In this document: positions 50,742-59,065 of the stretch, piece after piece
Numbering within the stretch: position 1 is the first letter of the stretch
Layout of the letters: each line of letters begins with the position of its first letter
Source: Lentzea californiensis
GTDB taxonomy: Bacteria; Actinomycetota; Actinomycetes; Mycobacteriales; Pseudonocardiaceae
Length of the DNA stretch: 64,000 nt
NCBI RefSeq assembly: GCF_024648825.1
Contig: NZ_JANBBE010000017.1
Span: forward strand, 62,001-126,000
Reading direction: 5' to 3'
Made by a program: the position numbers and the translations under genes
The notes under the pieces: model-generated
Told to the model about the DNA's origin: nothing
Seen by the model: the letters and a program-made list of their open reading frames with translations, nothing else
The model's database searches: none

Positions 50742-53700
50742 GTGGACGGCCTGGAGGGCCTGGACTGGCCCGAGGTGGCGGACATCGTCTGGCTGGCCGC
50801 CGCGATGCGCGGTGAGACACCGGGAAGTCCTGAGCCCGAACTCGGCGATTCGGAGCCGCCCGGCCTCGTGAAGCCAGAACGCGGCGAAGCCGTGAGCGTC
50901 GAACCGCCTCACCCCGCGATGCCGTCCCCGGTCGAACCAGAGCCCGCGCCCCTTGCCGAGCCGGCGCCGGCGGACGTCGCCGAGACTCCGACGCCGCGTC
51001 CTCCGGGTGACGCCGAGGAGGACCGTGGTGAGGTCCAGCCGGCCGCCCCGGTGCGCCCGGTGCTGCCCGACATGCTGGAGTGCTTCCGGGCGCTGCGCCC
51101 GTTGAAGCGGGAGACCGCCTCTTTCCGTGACGGCGCAACGGTTCTGGACGAGGTGGCGACCGCGGAGCAGGTGGCGCGGACGGGAACCTGGTGGCCTATC
51201 ACCCGTTCGAGTTCGGAGCGTTGGCTCGATCTGACCGTGGTTCTGGACGATAGTCCCTCACTGTCCCTGTGGCGGGCGGAAGTCGTCGCGTTCATGGAGA
51301 TGCTCGGGAGGCTGGGTGCCTTCCGCACGATCCAGTTCCGATTGGTCGGCGTCGTCCGGACCGACGACGGCACGGAGGTTCCGGTTTTGCGCGGTGGCAC
51401 GCCCGATGCGCCCGCGCGCGATCCGGCCGAGGTGCTGGACGTCTCCGGGCGCAGGGTCATGCTGCTGATGACGGTCGGGATCGGGGGCGTCTGGCGGCCG
51501 GGTGTGCTCAACCCGCTGCTGGCCCGCTGGGCGCGGTCGATGCCGGTGAGTGTTCTCCACCTGCTTCCCCAGCGCCTGTGGGGTCGTGGCGCCGTGCCGC
51601 TGCACCGGGCGAACCTCAGGGTGCCCGCGGCGTTGCGTCCCAACAGCCGCTGGACGTTCGACCTGCCCGACTCGTGGCTCGCCGAGGACCCGTCCGCACA
51701 CCTGCGGGACGGTGCCGTCCCGGTTCCCGTGCTCGAGCTGAACCCCCGGCATCTGCGGTGGTGGGCGCGCCTGATCACGGCCGGGCACCGCGGGCCCGCC
51801 GCGGGGACGGTGGTGCTGGCCACCCAGGAGGCGCAGGCAGGAGAACCGGCGGGAGAAGTGTCCGCCAAAGAGCACGTCGGCAGGTTCAGAAGCCTGGCTT
51901 CCCCTCCCGCGTTGAAGCTGGCCACGTTGCTGGCGGCGGTTCCTGCTCATATCGAAGTCGTGAAACTCATTCGGCGGCGATATGTGCCGGAGGCCGGCTC
52001 GGAGCACGTGAGCGAATTGCTTCTGAGCGGCCTCATGCATTATCCTGCCGCTCCCAGCGGTGGCGAGTCCACTTGGGACTCCAGTGCCTTTGTTTTCCCT
52101 GAGAAAGTGCGTGAGCTGCTGCTGAACGGTGCCCGTCGGTCCGAGACCGCCGGTGTCGTGCAAACGGCCGCTGCCGAATTCGGGGAGCGCATTCCGGCAC
52201 TCGTGCGTCTCAGGGATGCCATCGTGGATCCGGACAACGCGCCGGATCCTGTGCTCTCGGGTTCGAACACCGCTGAGGTCGGGCTTCAGCGTGCGGTGAT
52301 GAAGGCGTTGTCGGGGCCGTATCTGTCTCGCGCAGACCGGTTGAAGCATGTAGTGGCACGCGAGACGGTGCCATCTTCTGAATCAATTAAGACAAGGATG
52401 GCGAACGAGGACATGGCCGGCACGAGCCAGCGCCCCAGCGAGTCGACGATAGCCGAGGCCCCGGCGCATTCCGTATCGGGCACGTCGTATTCTACTTGGT
52501 CGCACGACGACGACCCTCCGGACACGAGTGGTCAGCCGGTCCATTCTTTGCCCGGCGCACGGGTCTTTCCGGAACGAAGGTCGGATGATCCACCCATCAT
52601 CTGGGGAAATGTGCCGCCTCGAAATCCGAATTTCACCGGACGGGTCGAACTCCTCGAGCAGCTCGGCAAGCGTCTGACCGCGGGCGGTGCCACCGCTGTG
52701 CTGCCGTCCGCGCTGCACGGCATGGGCGGTATCGGCAAGACGCAGATGGCGACCGAGTACATCTACCGCCACCTGCAGGACTACGACCTGATCTGGTGGA
52801 TCGAGGCGGCCCGCCCGACCCAGATCCGCGCCGGCCTCACCGAACTGGCGCGTCAGCTCGGACTTCCCGGCGCCTCCGAGGCGAACACCGCCGTCCCGGC
52901 CGTCCGCGAGGCCCTGCGCGTCGGCCGTCCGTTCCGTCGCTGGCTGCTCGTCTTCGACGCCGCCGACAGCCCGGAGGAAGTGCGCCCGTTCTTCCCGGCC
53001 AACGGGCCCGGCGAAGTGCTGATCACCTCCCGCAACTCGGACTGGGCCGGCGTGGCCAGGCCGCTGGAGCTCGCGGTGTTCGACCGCGCGGAGAGCATCG
53101 AACTGCTGGGCAAGCGCGGCCCGGAGATCGAGAAGGCGGACGCGAACGTGCTCGCGGAGAAGCTCGGAGACCTCCCGCTGGCGATCGAGCAGGCGGCGGC
53201 GTGGCGAGCGGTCACGGGCATGCCGGTGAGCGAGTACCTCCGGCTGTTCGACGAGTCGGTGGCGGAAATCCTCGACACGTCCGCTCCCGCGGACTACGAC
53301 CTCTCGGTGGCCGCTGCCTGGAACGTGTCGTTCGACGAGCTGAAGCTGCGAAACCCGGCAGCGCACCAGATCCTGCACATCTGCGCGTACTTCTCGCCGG
53401 AACCCATCTCACGCGACCTGTTCTCCGGTGTCAGCACGGTGTCGATCTCCCCCGAGCTGGACGAGGCGCTGCGCGACCCGATCAAACTCGCGAGAGCCAT
53501 CCGCGACATCAACCGCTACGGTCTCGCGAAGATCGACCACAGCAACAACACGCTGCAGCTGCACAGGCTGGTCCAGTTGGTGCTGCGCAACCGGATCATG
53601 GCGCCACAGGTGCAAGCGCAGATGCGGCACGGCGCGCATCAGCTCCTCACCAGTCTCGCCCCCAACGACCCCGAGTCGAGCCGTCACTGGCCGCGCTACC

Positions 53701-55076
53701 GCGAGCTGCTGCCGCACGCCTACGCGTCCGACATCGTCGACTGCGACGACAGCTGGGCCCGGCAGCTGGTCATCAACCTGATGCGCTTCCTCTTCGCATG
53801 GGGTGACCACGACGAGGCCGCGCGCGTGGCCCGGCTCGCGCATGAGAGCTTCGAACGCAAACTGGGGCCGACGCACGCACAGACGCTCGACGTGGCCTCC
53901 CGTCTCGGTCAGTACCTGTGGGGGCTGGGCCGGTACGCGGAGGCCGCGAGGATCAACCAGCTCACGCTCCAGCGCCGGATCCAGGTGTCCGGAGAGGACA
54001 GTGAGGAGGTCCTCGCGCTGCAGACCAACATCGTGATGGACCTCCGGGCGCAGGGCGACTTCGCCGCCGCGACGAAGCTGAGCGACGAGATCCACCACAA
54101 GTCCAAGCGGTTGTACGGTGAGGACGACCCGGAGACCCTCAGCGCGGCGTACCAGCACGCCCTCAGCCTCAGGCTCTCCGGCGAGTACCAGGCGGCAGCC
54201 GTTCTGGACGAGGACACGGCGCGGCGCAGGATCGACGTGCTGGGGTCCGATCACCAGAAGACGCTCAGCAGCAACGCCTCGCTGATCGTCGACCGCCGTG
54301 AGGCGGGCGAGTACATGCGTGCCCGGATCGACCAGGAGAAGTTCACCGAGCTCTTCCGGGCGCGGTACGGCGCGGACAACCCCGACTACGCGGCGTTCGC
54401 GTTCCTGTTGTCGGTGGCGAGGCGCAAGGACGGCGACCACGAGCGAGCGCTGGAGTTGTCGACCCCCGCGTTCGCCCGGTTCATGCTGGTCTACGGAGCC
54501 GACCACCCGACCACCATGGCGTGCGCACTGGCGCATTCGATCGACCTCCGTCACAAGGGTGACCTGAGCGCCTCGAAGAAACTGGGCGAGGAGACGTTCG
54601 AGCGGTACCGGCGCAGCCTCGGGGAGGAGCACCCGCACACCATCTCCGCCACCGTCGACCTGGCGGTGACGATGCGGCTCAGGGGTGAGACGGCCGAGGC
54701 GCGGGTGCTCGACGAACGAGCGTTGGAGTTCTTCCGCAGCGGTATCGGGCCGAACCACCCGTACGCGATCATCGTCATGATCAACCTGGCGAGCGACCTG
54801 GCGGCGCTGGGCGTGACCGAGCAGGCCATCGTGCTGGGTCAGGACGCCGTCGAGCGCGCCGGGCGGGTGCTGGGTGTCAACCACCCGACCACGCTGGCCG
54901 CGTCGCTCAACCTCGGCCACGACCTGCGGACGGCAGGCCGGGTGGAGGAGGCCGAGGCCTATCGCGGTCCGGTCCTGGACAGGTACCGCAAGGTGCTGGG
55001 CGAGGCACACCCGGGAACCATCGCGGCGGCCGAGGGAGGACGCGCCGACTGCGACATCGACCCGATGCTCATGTAG
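50742..55076 (+). CDS. SAV_2336/NB-ARC/TPR protein (FxSxx-COOH-system type)
   Basis: 1444 residues. A Pro/Glu-rich leader (about 20-100); a SAV_2336-type domain (about 105-370) with WLDLTVVLDDSPSLSLWRAEV and VSVLHLLPQRLWGRGA, resembling a degenerate vWA; an NB-ARC STAND NTPase with Walker A GMGGIGKTQ at about 660-668, Walker B LLVFDAADS and LPLAIEQAA; then about 40 TPR-like helices with the repeat GxxHPxTLxxxxNLAxxLR. Proteins of this type accompany FxsA precursors. It probably senses a ligand, oligomerises through NB-ARC and signals through the SAV_2336 domain to MoxR. Confidence 0.87.
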   Translation: MDGLEGLDWPEVADIVWLAAAMRGETPGSPEPELGDSEPPGLVKPERGEAVSVEPPHPAMPSPVEPEPAPLAEPAPADVAETPTPRPPGDAEEDRGEVQPAAPVRPVLPDMLECFRALRPLKRETASFRDGATVLDEVATAEQVARTGTWWPITRSSSERWLDLTVVLDDSPSLSLWRAEVVAFMEMLGRLGAFRTIQFRLVGVVRTDDGTEVPVLRGGTPDAPARDPAEVLDVSGRRVMLLMTVGIGGVWRPGVLNPLLARWARSMPVSVLHLLPQRLWGRGAVPLHRANLRVPAALRPNSRWTFDLPDSWLAEDPSAHLRDGAVPVPVLELNPRHLRWWARLITAGHRGPAAGTVVLATQEAQAGEPAGEVSAKEHVGRFRSLASPPALKLATLLAAVPAHIEVVKLIRRRYVPEAGSEHVSELLLSGLMHYPAAPSGGESTWDSSAFVFPEKVRELLLNGARRSETAGVVQTAAAEFGERIPALVRLRDAIVDPDNAPDPVLSGSNTAEVGLQRAVMKALSGPYLSRADRLKHVVARETVPSSESIKTRMANEDMAGTSQRPSESTIAEAPAHSVSGTSYSTWSHDDDPPDTSGQPVHSLPGARVFPERRSDDPPIIWGNVPPRNPNFTGRVELLEQLGKRLTAGGATAVLPSALHGMGGIGKTQMATEYIYRHLQDYDLIWWIEAARPTQIRAGLTELARQLGLPGASEANTAVPAVREALRVGRPFRRWLLVFDAADSPEEVRPFFPANGPGEVLITSRNSDWAGVARPLELAVFDRAESIELLGKRGPEIEKADANVLAEKLGDLPLAIEQAAAWRAVTGMPVSEYLRLFDESVAEILDTSAPADYDLSVAAAWNVSFDELKLRNPAAHQILHICAYFSPEPISRDLFSGVSTVSISPELDEALRDPIKLARAIRDINRYGLAKIDHSNNTLQLHRLVQLVLRNRIMAPQVQAQMRHGAHQLLTSLAPNDPESSRHWPRYRELLPHAYASDIVDCDDSWARQLVINLMRFLFAWGDHDEAARVARLAHESFERKLGPTHAQTLDVASRLGQYLWGLGRYAEAARINQLTLQRRIQVSGEDSEEVLALQTNIVMDLRAQGDFAAATKLSDEIHHKSKRLYGEDDPETLSAAYQHALSLRLSGEYQAAAVLDEDTARRRIDVLGSDHQKTLSSNASLIVDRREAGEYMRARIDQEKFTELFRARYGADNPDYAAFAFLLSVARRKDGDHERALELSTPAFARFMLVYGADHPTTMACALAHSIDLRHKGDLSASKKLGEETFERYRRSLGEEHPHTISATVDLAVTMRLRGETAEARVLDERALEFFRSGIGPNHPYAIIVMINLASDLAALGVTEQAIVLGQDAVERAGRVLGVNHPTTLAASLNLGHDLRTAGRVEEAEAYRGPVLDRYRKVLGEAHPGTIAAAEGGRADCDIDPMLM

Positions 55077-55082
55077 GTGCCG

Positions 55083-56888
55083 TCATCCGGAGACGAGCTG
55101 GCCGAGCCAGCGGGCCAGCTCTTCCGGCGTAGGTACCTCACGTGCGGTGTGCCGGAGTTCCCGATGCACCGCACGCACGACTTCCGGGCAGTGCAGCAGT
55201 GCGCGCGCGGCAGGGCCGGGGCCGGAGCCGGCGAGGGCGAGCCCCAGCCCGACCAGTGACGCCGGGCGGTCGGGGTCCGCCCGCAGTTCCTCGCGGTACT
55301 TCTGGGCAGCCTCGGTGAAGCGGCCGGTCACCAGGGCGAAGTCCGCGCCGGTCGCTCCAGGAACCCTCCGCCAGAGGTCCGTGTGCCCGGTTCCGCTCAA
55401 ACCGAGGCGTACCAACGTGGAGCGGCTTCGTGACCAAGGTCCGTCCGGCACCGGTGTCGGCGGGAGATCGGCCGGGGTGAGGGCGAGGGGCGGCCTCGTG
55501 CGCCCGGTCGACCAGGCTTCGGCCGCCGCGGAGACCATCGCGGGGTCGCAGCGCCTGTGCCGCAGCAGCCAGCCGGCCCTGTGATCGGCGGCGAGGGTGT
55601 CGGCCAGCTTCAGGACGTCCTCGGGCACCGGTTCGTGCCGCCACGGTTCGAGCACCTCCGCGACACCGGCGAGAAACCGCCGCCCGGCATCGGTCAGCGT
55701 CACGTCGCGGCGCAAGGTCACCAGCGTGCGCCACGTCTGCCCGCGCCAGTGGGCGAACTCGAACCTCGCGCGACGCGAGTCACCGGACTCGGTCCGGGCC
55801 AGTCCGCGCCAGAACGCGGTGACACCGAAGAACGCGTAGGCGCCCTGGACGGCACCGCTGAGCGGCCGGGGATCATCGCGCCACGGCACGTAAATCCGTT
55901 CTGTGCGGTCGTTTTCGTAGAGCTGTGTCATGTGGAGGATGCCGCCCAGCGCGATGTGCTGGAACTCGTGCACCAGCGTCGCGGCGAGCTCGGCGGCGTC
56001 CGTCGGCAGTCCGATCACCGCGCTGCCGAACGCCTCGCCCGTCGACGCGCTCGGGTTCTGGAACGGCACGTTCGGCTTGGGCACCACCGAGTCCAGGCCG
56101 GCGGCGACCATGTCGGCGAGCTCGGGCGTGGCATCCGTCAACAGCTCCCAAGCTTCGCCTAGCAGTCGTCGCCACGTGCGGACCTCGGGCGGCTCCAGTC
56201 GTTCCGGCAACAGGGGCTCGTGAAGGCCGCGATAGGGGTCGAGGTCGTCCAGGCTCACCGAGAGCCGCTTCCTCCCCGTGTCCGCGGTGCACCTCCGCAC
56301 GTTCCACCAACCAGGGGAATCGGAGTCGAGCCGGGGCGGCAGCCGTACCTCCCCGGTCTCTCCCGCGACCACGTAGCGGCCGCGGCCGCCCCGCACCTCG
56401 GCGGTGGAGAACTGCGTGGTGGCCGGCAGCCGCGCCGTTCCGAGAGACGGCAGGACCGCGTTGCCCTCCCACAGCGGTACGGAGATCTCGAACTCCAGGC
56501 CGGCCAGGATCGCCGCGGCCGCAGCGAGCGCGTGCACGTGGCCGAGATGCATCCACAGTGGACAAACACCCTCGATGCCGTTGTTCAGCAAACGGGTCGC
56601 GTAGCCGGCCCAGCTCCCGGTGTACGGATGCGCGAACGCTCTGTCCAGAGCCGCGGGTGACACGTTCTCCACCCGTGCGAGCAGTTCCCACACCTCTTCA
56701 ACCGGTGCGAGCGGTCCGTACGCCTCCGGCACCTTGGCTGAGGATTCGAGCAGCGCGTGCACCAGGAGCTTTCGCCTGCTGTGTTCGGCTCCGCGCAACC
56801 GGCCGATCATGGACGAATCACCGCTCAGACGCGCGAACGCGTCGAAGTCGCCCCACGGCATGCGGTGGAACGCGGTGGAGTGCGGCAT
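55083..56888 (-). CDS. HExxH-type putative peptide-modification enzyme (aKG-HExxH beta-hydroxylase family)
   Basis: 601 residues. The start MPHSTAFHRMPWGDFDAFA is typical of the TIGR04267-type family; the motif HEFQH is at His307-His311 within LAATLVHEFQHIALGGIL. Related enzymes hydroxylate Asp or other residues of ribosomal peptides using 2-oxoglutarate, often fused to the radical SAM protein FxsB; here it is free-standing. The start lies 2 nt after the stop of the FxsA-like precursor gene, with no good SD, so it is translationally coupled. The C-terminal about 150 residues are helical. The substrate is presumably the adjacent precursor. Confidence 0.85.
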   Translation of the reverse strand: MPHSTAFHRMPWGDFDAFARLSGDSSMIGRLRGAEHSRRKLLVHALLESSAKVPEAYGPLAPVEEVWELLARVENVSPAALDRAFAHPYTGSWAGYATRLLNNGIEGVCPLWMHLGHVHALAAAAAILAGLEFEISVPLWEGNAVLPSLGTARLPATTQFSTAEVRGGRGRYVVAGETGEVRLPPRLDSDSPGWWNVRRCTADTGRKRLSVSLDDLDPYRGLHEPLLPERLEPPEVRTWRRLLGEAWELLTDATPELADMVAAGLDSVVPKPNVPFQNPSASTGEAFGSAVIGLPTDAAELAATLVHEFQHIALGGILHMTQLYENDRTERIYVPWRDDPRPLSGAVQGAYAFFGVTAFWRGLARTESGDSRRARFEFAHWRGQTWRTLVTLRRDVTLTDAGRRFLAGVAEVLEPWRHEPVPEDVLKLADTLAADHRAGWLLRHRRCDPAMVSAAAEAWSTGRTRPPLALTPADLPPTPVPDGPWSRSRSTLVRLGLSGTGHTDLWRRVPGATGADFALVTGRFTEAAQKYREELRADPDRPASLVGLGLALAGSGPGPAARALLHCPEVVRAVHRELRHTAREVPTPEELARWLGQLVSG

Positions 56889-56890
56889 GA

Positions 56891-57082
56891 TCAGTCGATC
56901 CGCTCACCGCCAGAGGCGTTGGTGCTTCTGTAGCCCGAACTGACGCGGGCGGCCCGTTCGACGACGTGCCGCAGCGATCGGCGCAGGAGGTCGCTGTCGA
57001 GCTCGCGCACCCTGGTGAACGGAATGCCTTCGAGGTCGATCAGCGCGGATTCCAGGTCCGGCTCCAAGCCCGATGAGCTCAT
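56891..57082 (-). CDS. FxsA-like RiPP precursor with a non-canonical C-terminus
   Basis: 63 residues. The leader matches the FxSxx-COOH precursor family: ALIDLEGIPFTRVRELDSDL followed by LRRSLRHVVER. Canonical FxsA peptides end exactly in F-x-S-x-x; this one has Y51-R-S-T-N and then eight further residues ending ERID. The ATG at 57082 is preceded by GAGGGGA at 9 nt, better than the GTG at 57100. It directly precedes the HExxH enzyme gene. No FxsB radical SAM gene is in the window, so Tyr-Ser cyclophane formation would need an enzyme from elsewhere, or the peptide is only hydroxylated. Confidence 0.75.
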   Translation of the reverse strand: MSSSGLEPDLESALIDLEGIPFTRVRELDSDLLRRSLRHVVERAARVSSGYRSTNASGGERID

Positions 57083-57358
57083 GGTGTCGATTCCCCTCAC
57101 GCCCGGTACCGGTCTGTGCGGGCAATCCCATGATGACGCAACAATGAGTGGTTCAGGTAGGCCGTTACCTGGTGTTTCCTTGCGCCGAAACGACCAACGG
57201 CCGCGGAGTTCGTGCCTGAACCGGCATAGTCGGCCTGGAATTGGACAGGATGTGGAAGCTTTTTGACGTGGCCTTCCGGAGTGCGTTCACGCTGATCCGA
57301 AAGGCCCGCGGAGGAAGCTCGTCCGGGCCGGTGCCGAGCTCGGTCTTGCCGCTGCGGC
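57083..57358. promoter_or_regulatory. Upstream region of the precursor operon
   Basis: 276 bp between the methionine aminopeptidase stop and the FxsA-like start, both on the minus strand. It should contain the precursor promoter. Open frames across it read into neighbours and lack SDs. Confidence 0.4.
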
Positions 57359-58177
57359 CTAGGACAGGCGCGCCTGGGATGCGTCGGCACCGGTCTGGGC
57401 GTTGAGTTCGCTCTTGCGGCGGGTCAGCACGAGCGGCCCGTCCTCGGTGATCGCGACGGTGTGCTCCGAGTGGGCCGTGCGCGAACCGTCGGCCGAACGC
57501 AGCGTCCAGCCGTCCTCGTCGTAGACGATCTGGTCGGTCGTCGCCGCGAGCCACGGCTCGATCGCGATGGTCAGGCCGGGCTTGAGCTTCATGCCGTGCC
57601 GGGGCCTGCCGTTGTTCGCGACGTGCGGGGCCTCGTGCATGGTGCGGCCGATGCCGTGCCCGCCGAACTCCAGGTTGGGCGTGTAGCCGGACCTGCCGCA
57701 GACCTCACCGATCGCCGCCGAGATGTCGCCGAGCTTGTTGCCCACCTGCGCCACCTCGATCGCCGCCGCCAGCGCCACCTCGGTGGTGCGGACCAGGCGC
57801 TGGTCCTCCTCGCGCGGCGTGCCGACGATGACGGTCATGGCCGAGTCGGCCGCCCACCCGTCGATGGTGACGGCGATGTCCATGGTCAGCACGTCACCGT
57901 CCTGCAGCACGTAGCTCTTGGGCAGGCCGTGCAGCACCGCGTCGTTGACGGCGAGGCAGGTCACGTTGCGGAACGGGCCGCGGCCGAACGACGGCGAGTA
58001 GTCCCAGTAGCAGGACACCGCGCCGCGCACCTCGAGCATGTGACGCGCGTGGTGTTCGAGGTCGAGCAGGTTCACCCCCACCGCGGCCCTGGCGGAGAGC
58101 TCGTCGAGCACCTCCGCGATGAACTGGCCGGTGACGTGCATGCGCTCGATCTCGGCGGGCGACTTGAGCTCGATCAA
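57359..58177 (-). CDS. map: Methionine aminopeptidase, type I
   Basis: 272 residues. It removes initiator Met from nascent proteins. All metal ligands are visible: Asp in MDIAVTIDGW and ADSAMT, His in GGHGIGRTMHEAPHV, Glu in AIEPWL and HSEHTVAITEDG; substrate His in NDAVLHGLP. The TTG at 58177 follows GGAGGA at 5 nt. This is probably one of several map paralogues, since the essential copy usually sits with secY and adk. A role in trimming the nearby precursor is possible but speculative. Confidence 0.93.
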   Translation of the reverse strand: MIELKSPAEIERMHVTGQFIAEVLDELSARAAVGVNLLDLEHHARHMLEVRGAVSCYWDYSPSFGRGPFRNVTCLAVNDAVLHGLPKSYVLQDGDVLTMDIAVTIDGWAADSAMTVIVGTPREEDQRLVRTTEVALAAAIEVAQVGNKLGDISAAIGEVCGRSGYTPNLEFGGHGIGRTMHEAPHVANNGRPRHGMKLKPGLTIAIEPWLAATTDQIVYDEDGWTLRSADGSRTAHSEHTVAITEDGPLVLTRRKSELNAQTGADASQARLS

Positions 58178-58300
58178 CGTGTTCCTCCATCAGCGGGTGC
58201 CGGTATAACTATACCGGCTTCGCGGAGACGGCTGAACAACACCACCCAGGAGGGGGACGCGCGTTGCGCCGGCCCGGACTCATCACCACAGTGCCTGGTC

Positions 58301-58855
58301 ATGAAGCAGGTGTTGCAGCACAGGATCGACTCGACCTTCGCCCACTACGACGTGAACCGCAACGGCGTCATCGAACTGGCGGACGTCTACGCGCTGGCCA
58401 ACCGGCTGTTGCGGGCGTTCGGCGAACCGGCGTCCTCGGAGCGCGGCCGTGAGCTCGTGGAGGCCTACGACCGGTTCTGGGAGATGCTGGCCGACCACTG
58501 CGACACGGACCGCGACGGCAAGATCGGCCCGGTGGAGTACCGCGACGCCATGAACGAGGCGTTCGTCGAGGGCGGCCCGATCAACATGGACTTCCTCGAG
58601 GTCGTCCAGTCCCTGCTCGACCTGATGGACACCAACGGCGACGGCCGCGTGGACGCGTCCGAGTTCGGCGTCCTGCTGAAGGCGCGCGGGCTGTCGGCGG
58701 AGGAGTGCGGCCGCGCGTTCGCGCACCTCGACACGGACGGTGACGGCGCGATCAGCGTGCAGGAGTACGTGATGGCCGTGCGCGACTACTACACGAACCC
58801 GGCCGAGGACACCCCTGGCAGCTGGCTGTACCCGAAGGCGCTGCAGCGCACCTGA
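58301..58855 (+). CDS. Four-EF-hand calcium-binding protein
   Basis: 184 residues. Four canonical EF loops: DVNRNGVIELAD, DTDRDGKIGPVE, DTNGDGRVDASE and DTDGDGAISVQE, each with acidic residues at positions 1, 3, 5 and 12, so all may bind Ca2+. This is a calerythrin/CabD-like actinobacterial calmodulin analogue, cytosolic and lacking a signal peptide. The ATG at 58301 precedes KQVLQHRIDSTF, the usual start of the family. Divergent from map. Confidence 0.9.
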   Translation: MKQVLQHRIDSTFAHYDVNRNGVIELADVYALANRLLRAFGEPASSERGRELVEAYDRFWEMLADHCDTDRDGKIGPVEYRDAMNEAFVEGGPINMDFLEVVQSLLDLMDTNGDGRVDASEFGVLLKARGLSAEECGRAFAHLDTDGDGAISVQEYVMAVRDYYTNPAEDTPGSWLYPKALQRT

Positions 58856-58871
58856 CCTGCCCTCACCGGAT

Positions 58872-59050
58872 TTGGTCAAGGGGTTCCTCGGCGCCCGGCT
58901 CGTGCGGCTGCCCGGCGGCGAATGGCTCGACATCGTCGAGTGGTGTTCCTCGGAGGACTACGCCGCTTCCAGCCGGAAGGCCCGAACCTGCCCGTTCCCT
59001 CGTCGTGGTGATGATCCACGGCGGCTGGTGGGGGCCCGGTCAGTGCGGCC
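58872..59050 (+). pseudogene. Fragments of an ABM-domain protein and an alpha/beta hydrolase
   Basis: Frame 1 (58872-58980) reads VKGFLGARLVRLPGGEWLDI then VEW, the core of an antibiotic-biosynthesis-monooxygenase (ABM) domain; it breaks soon after. In another frame (about 58988-59035) VVVMIHGGWWGPGQC resembles the oxyanion-hole strand of an alpha/beta hydrolase. Neither continues. The region looks like debris of deleted genes. Confidence 0.4.
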
Positions 59051-59065
59051 GGACCCCCTCCATCG

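Noticed and set aside
57097..57390. Possible second small gene upstream of the FxsA-like precursor
   Set aside because: No start codon with an SD lies at a sensible place, and the frame runs into the map gene; the peptide has no precursor-like features.
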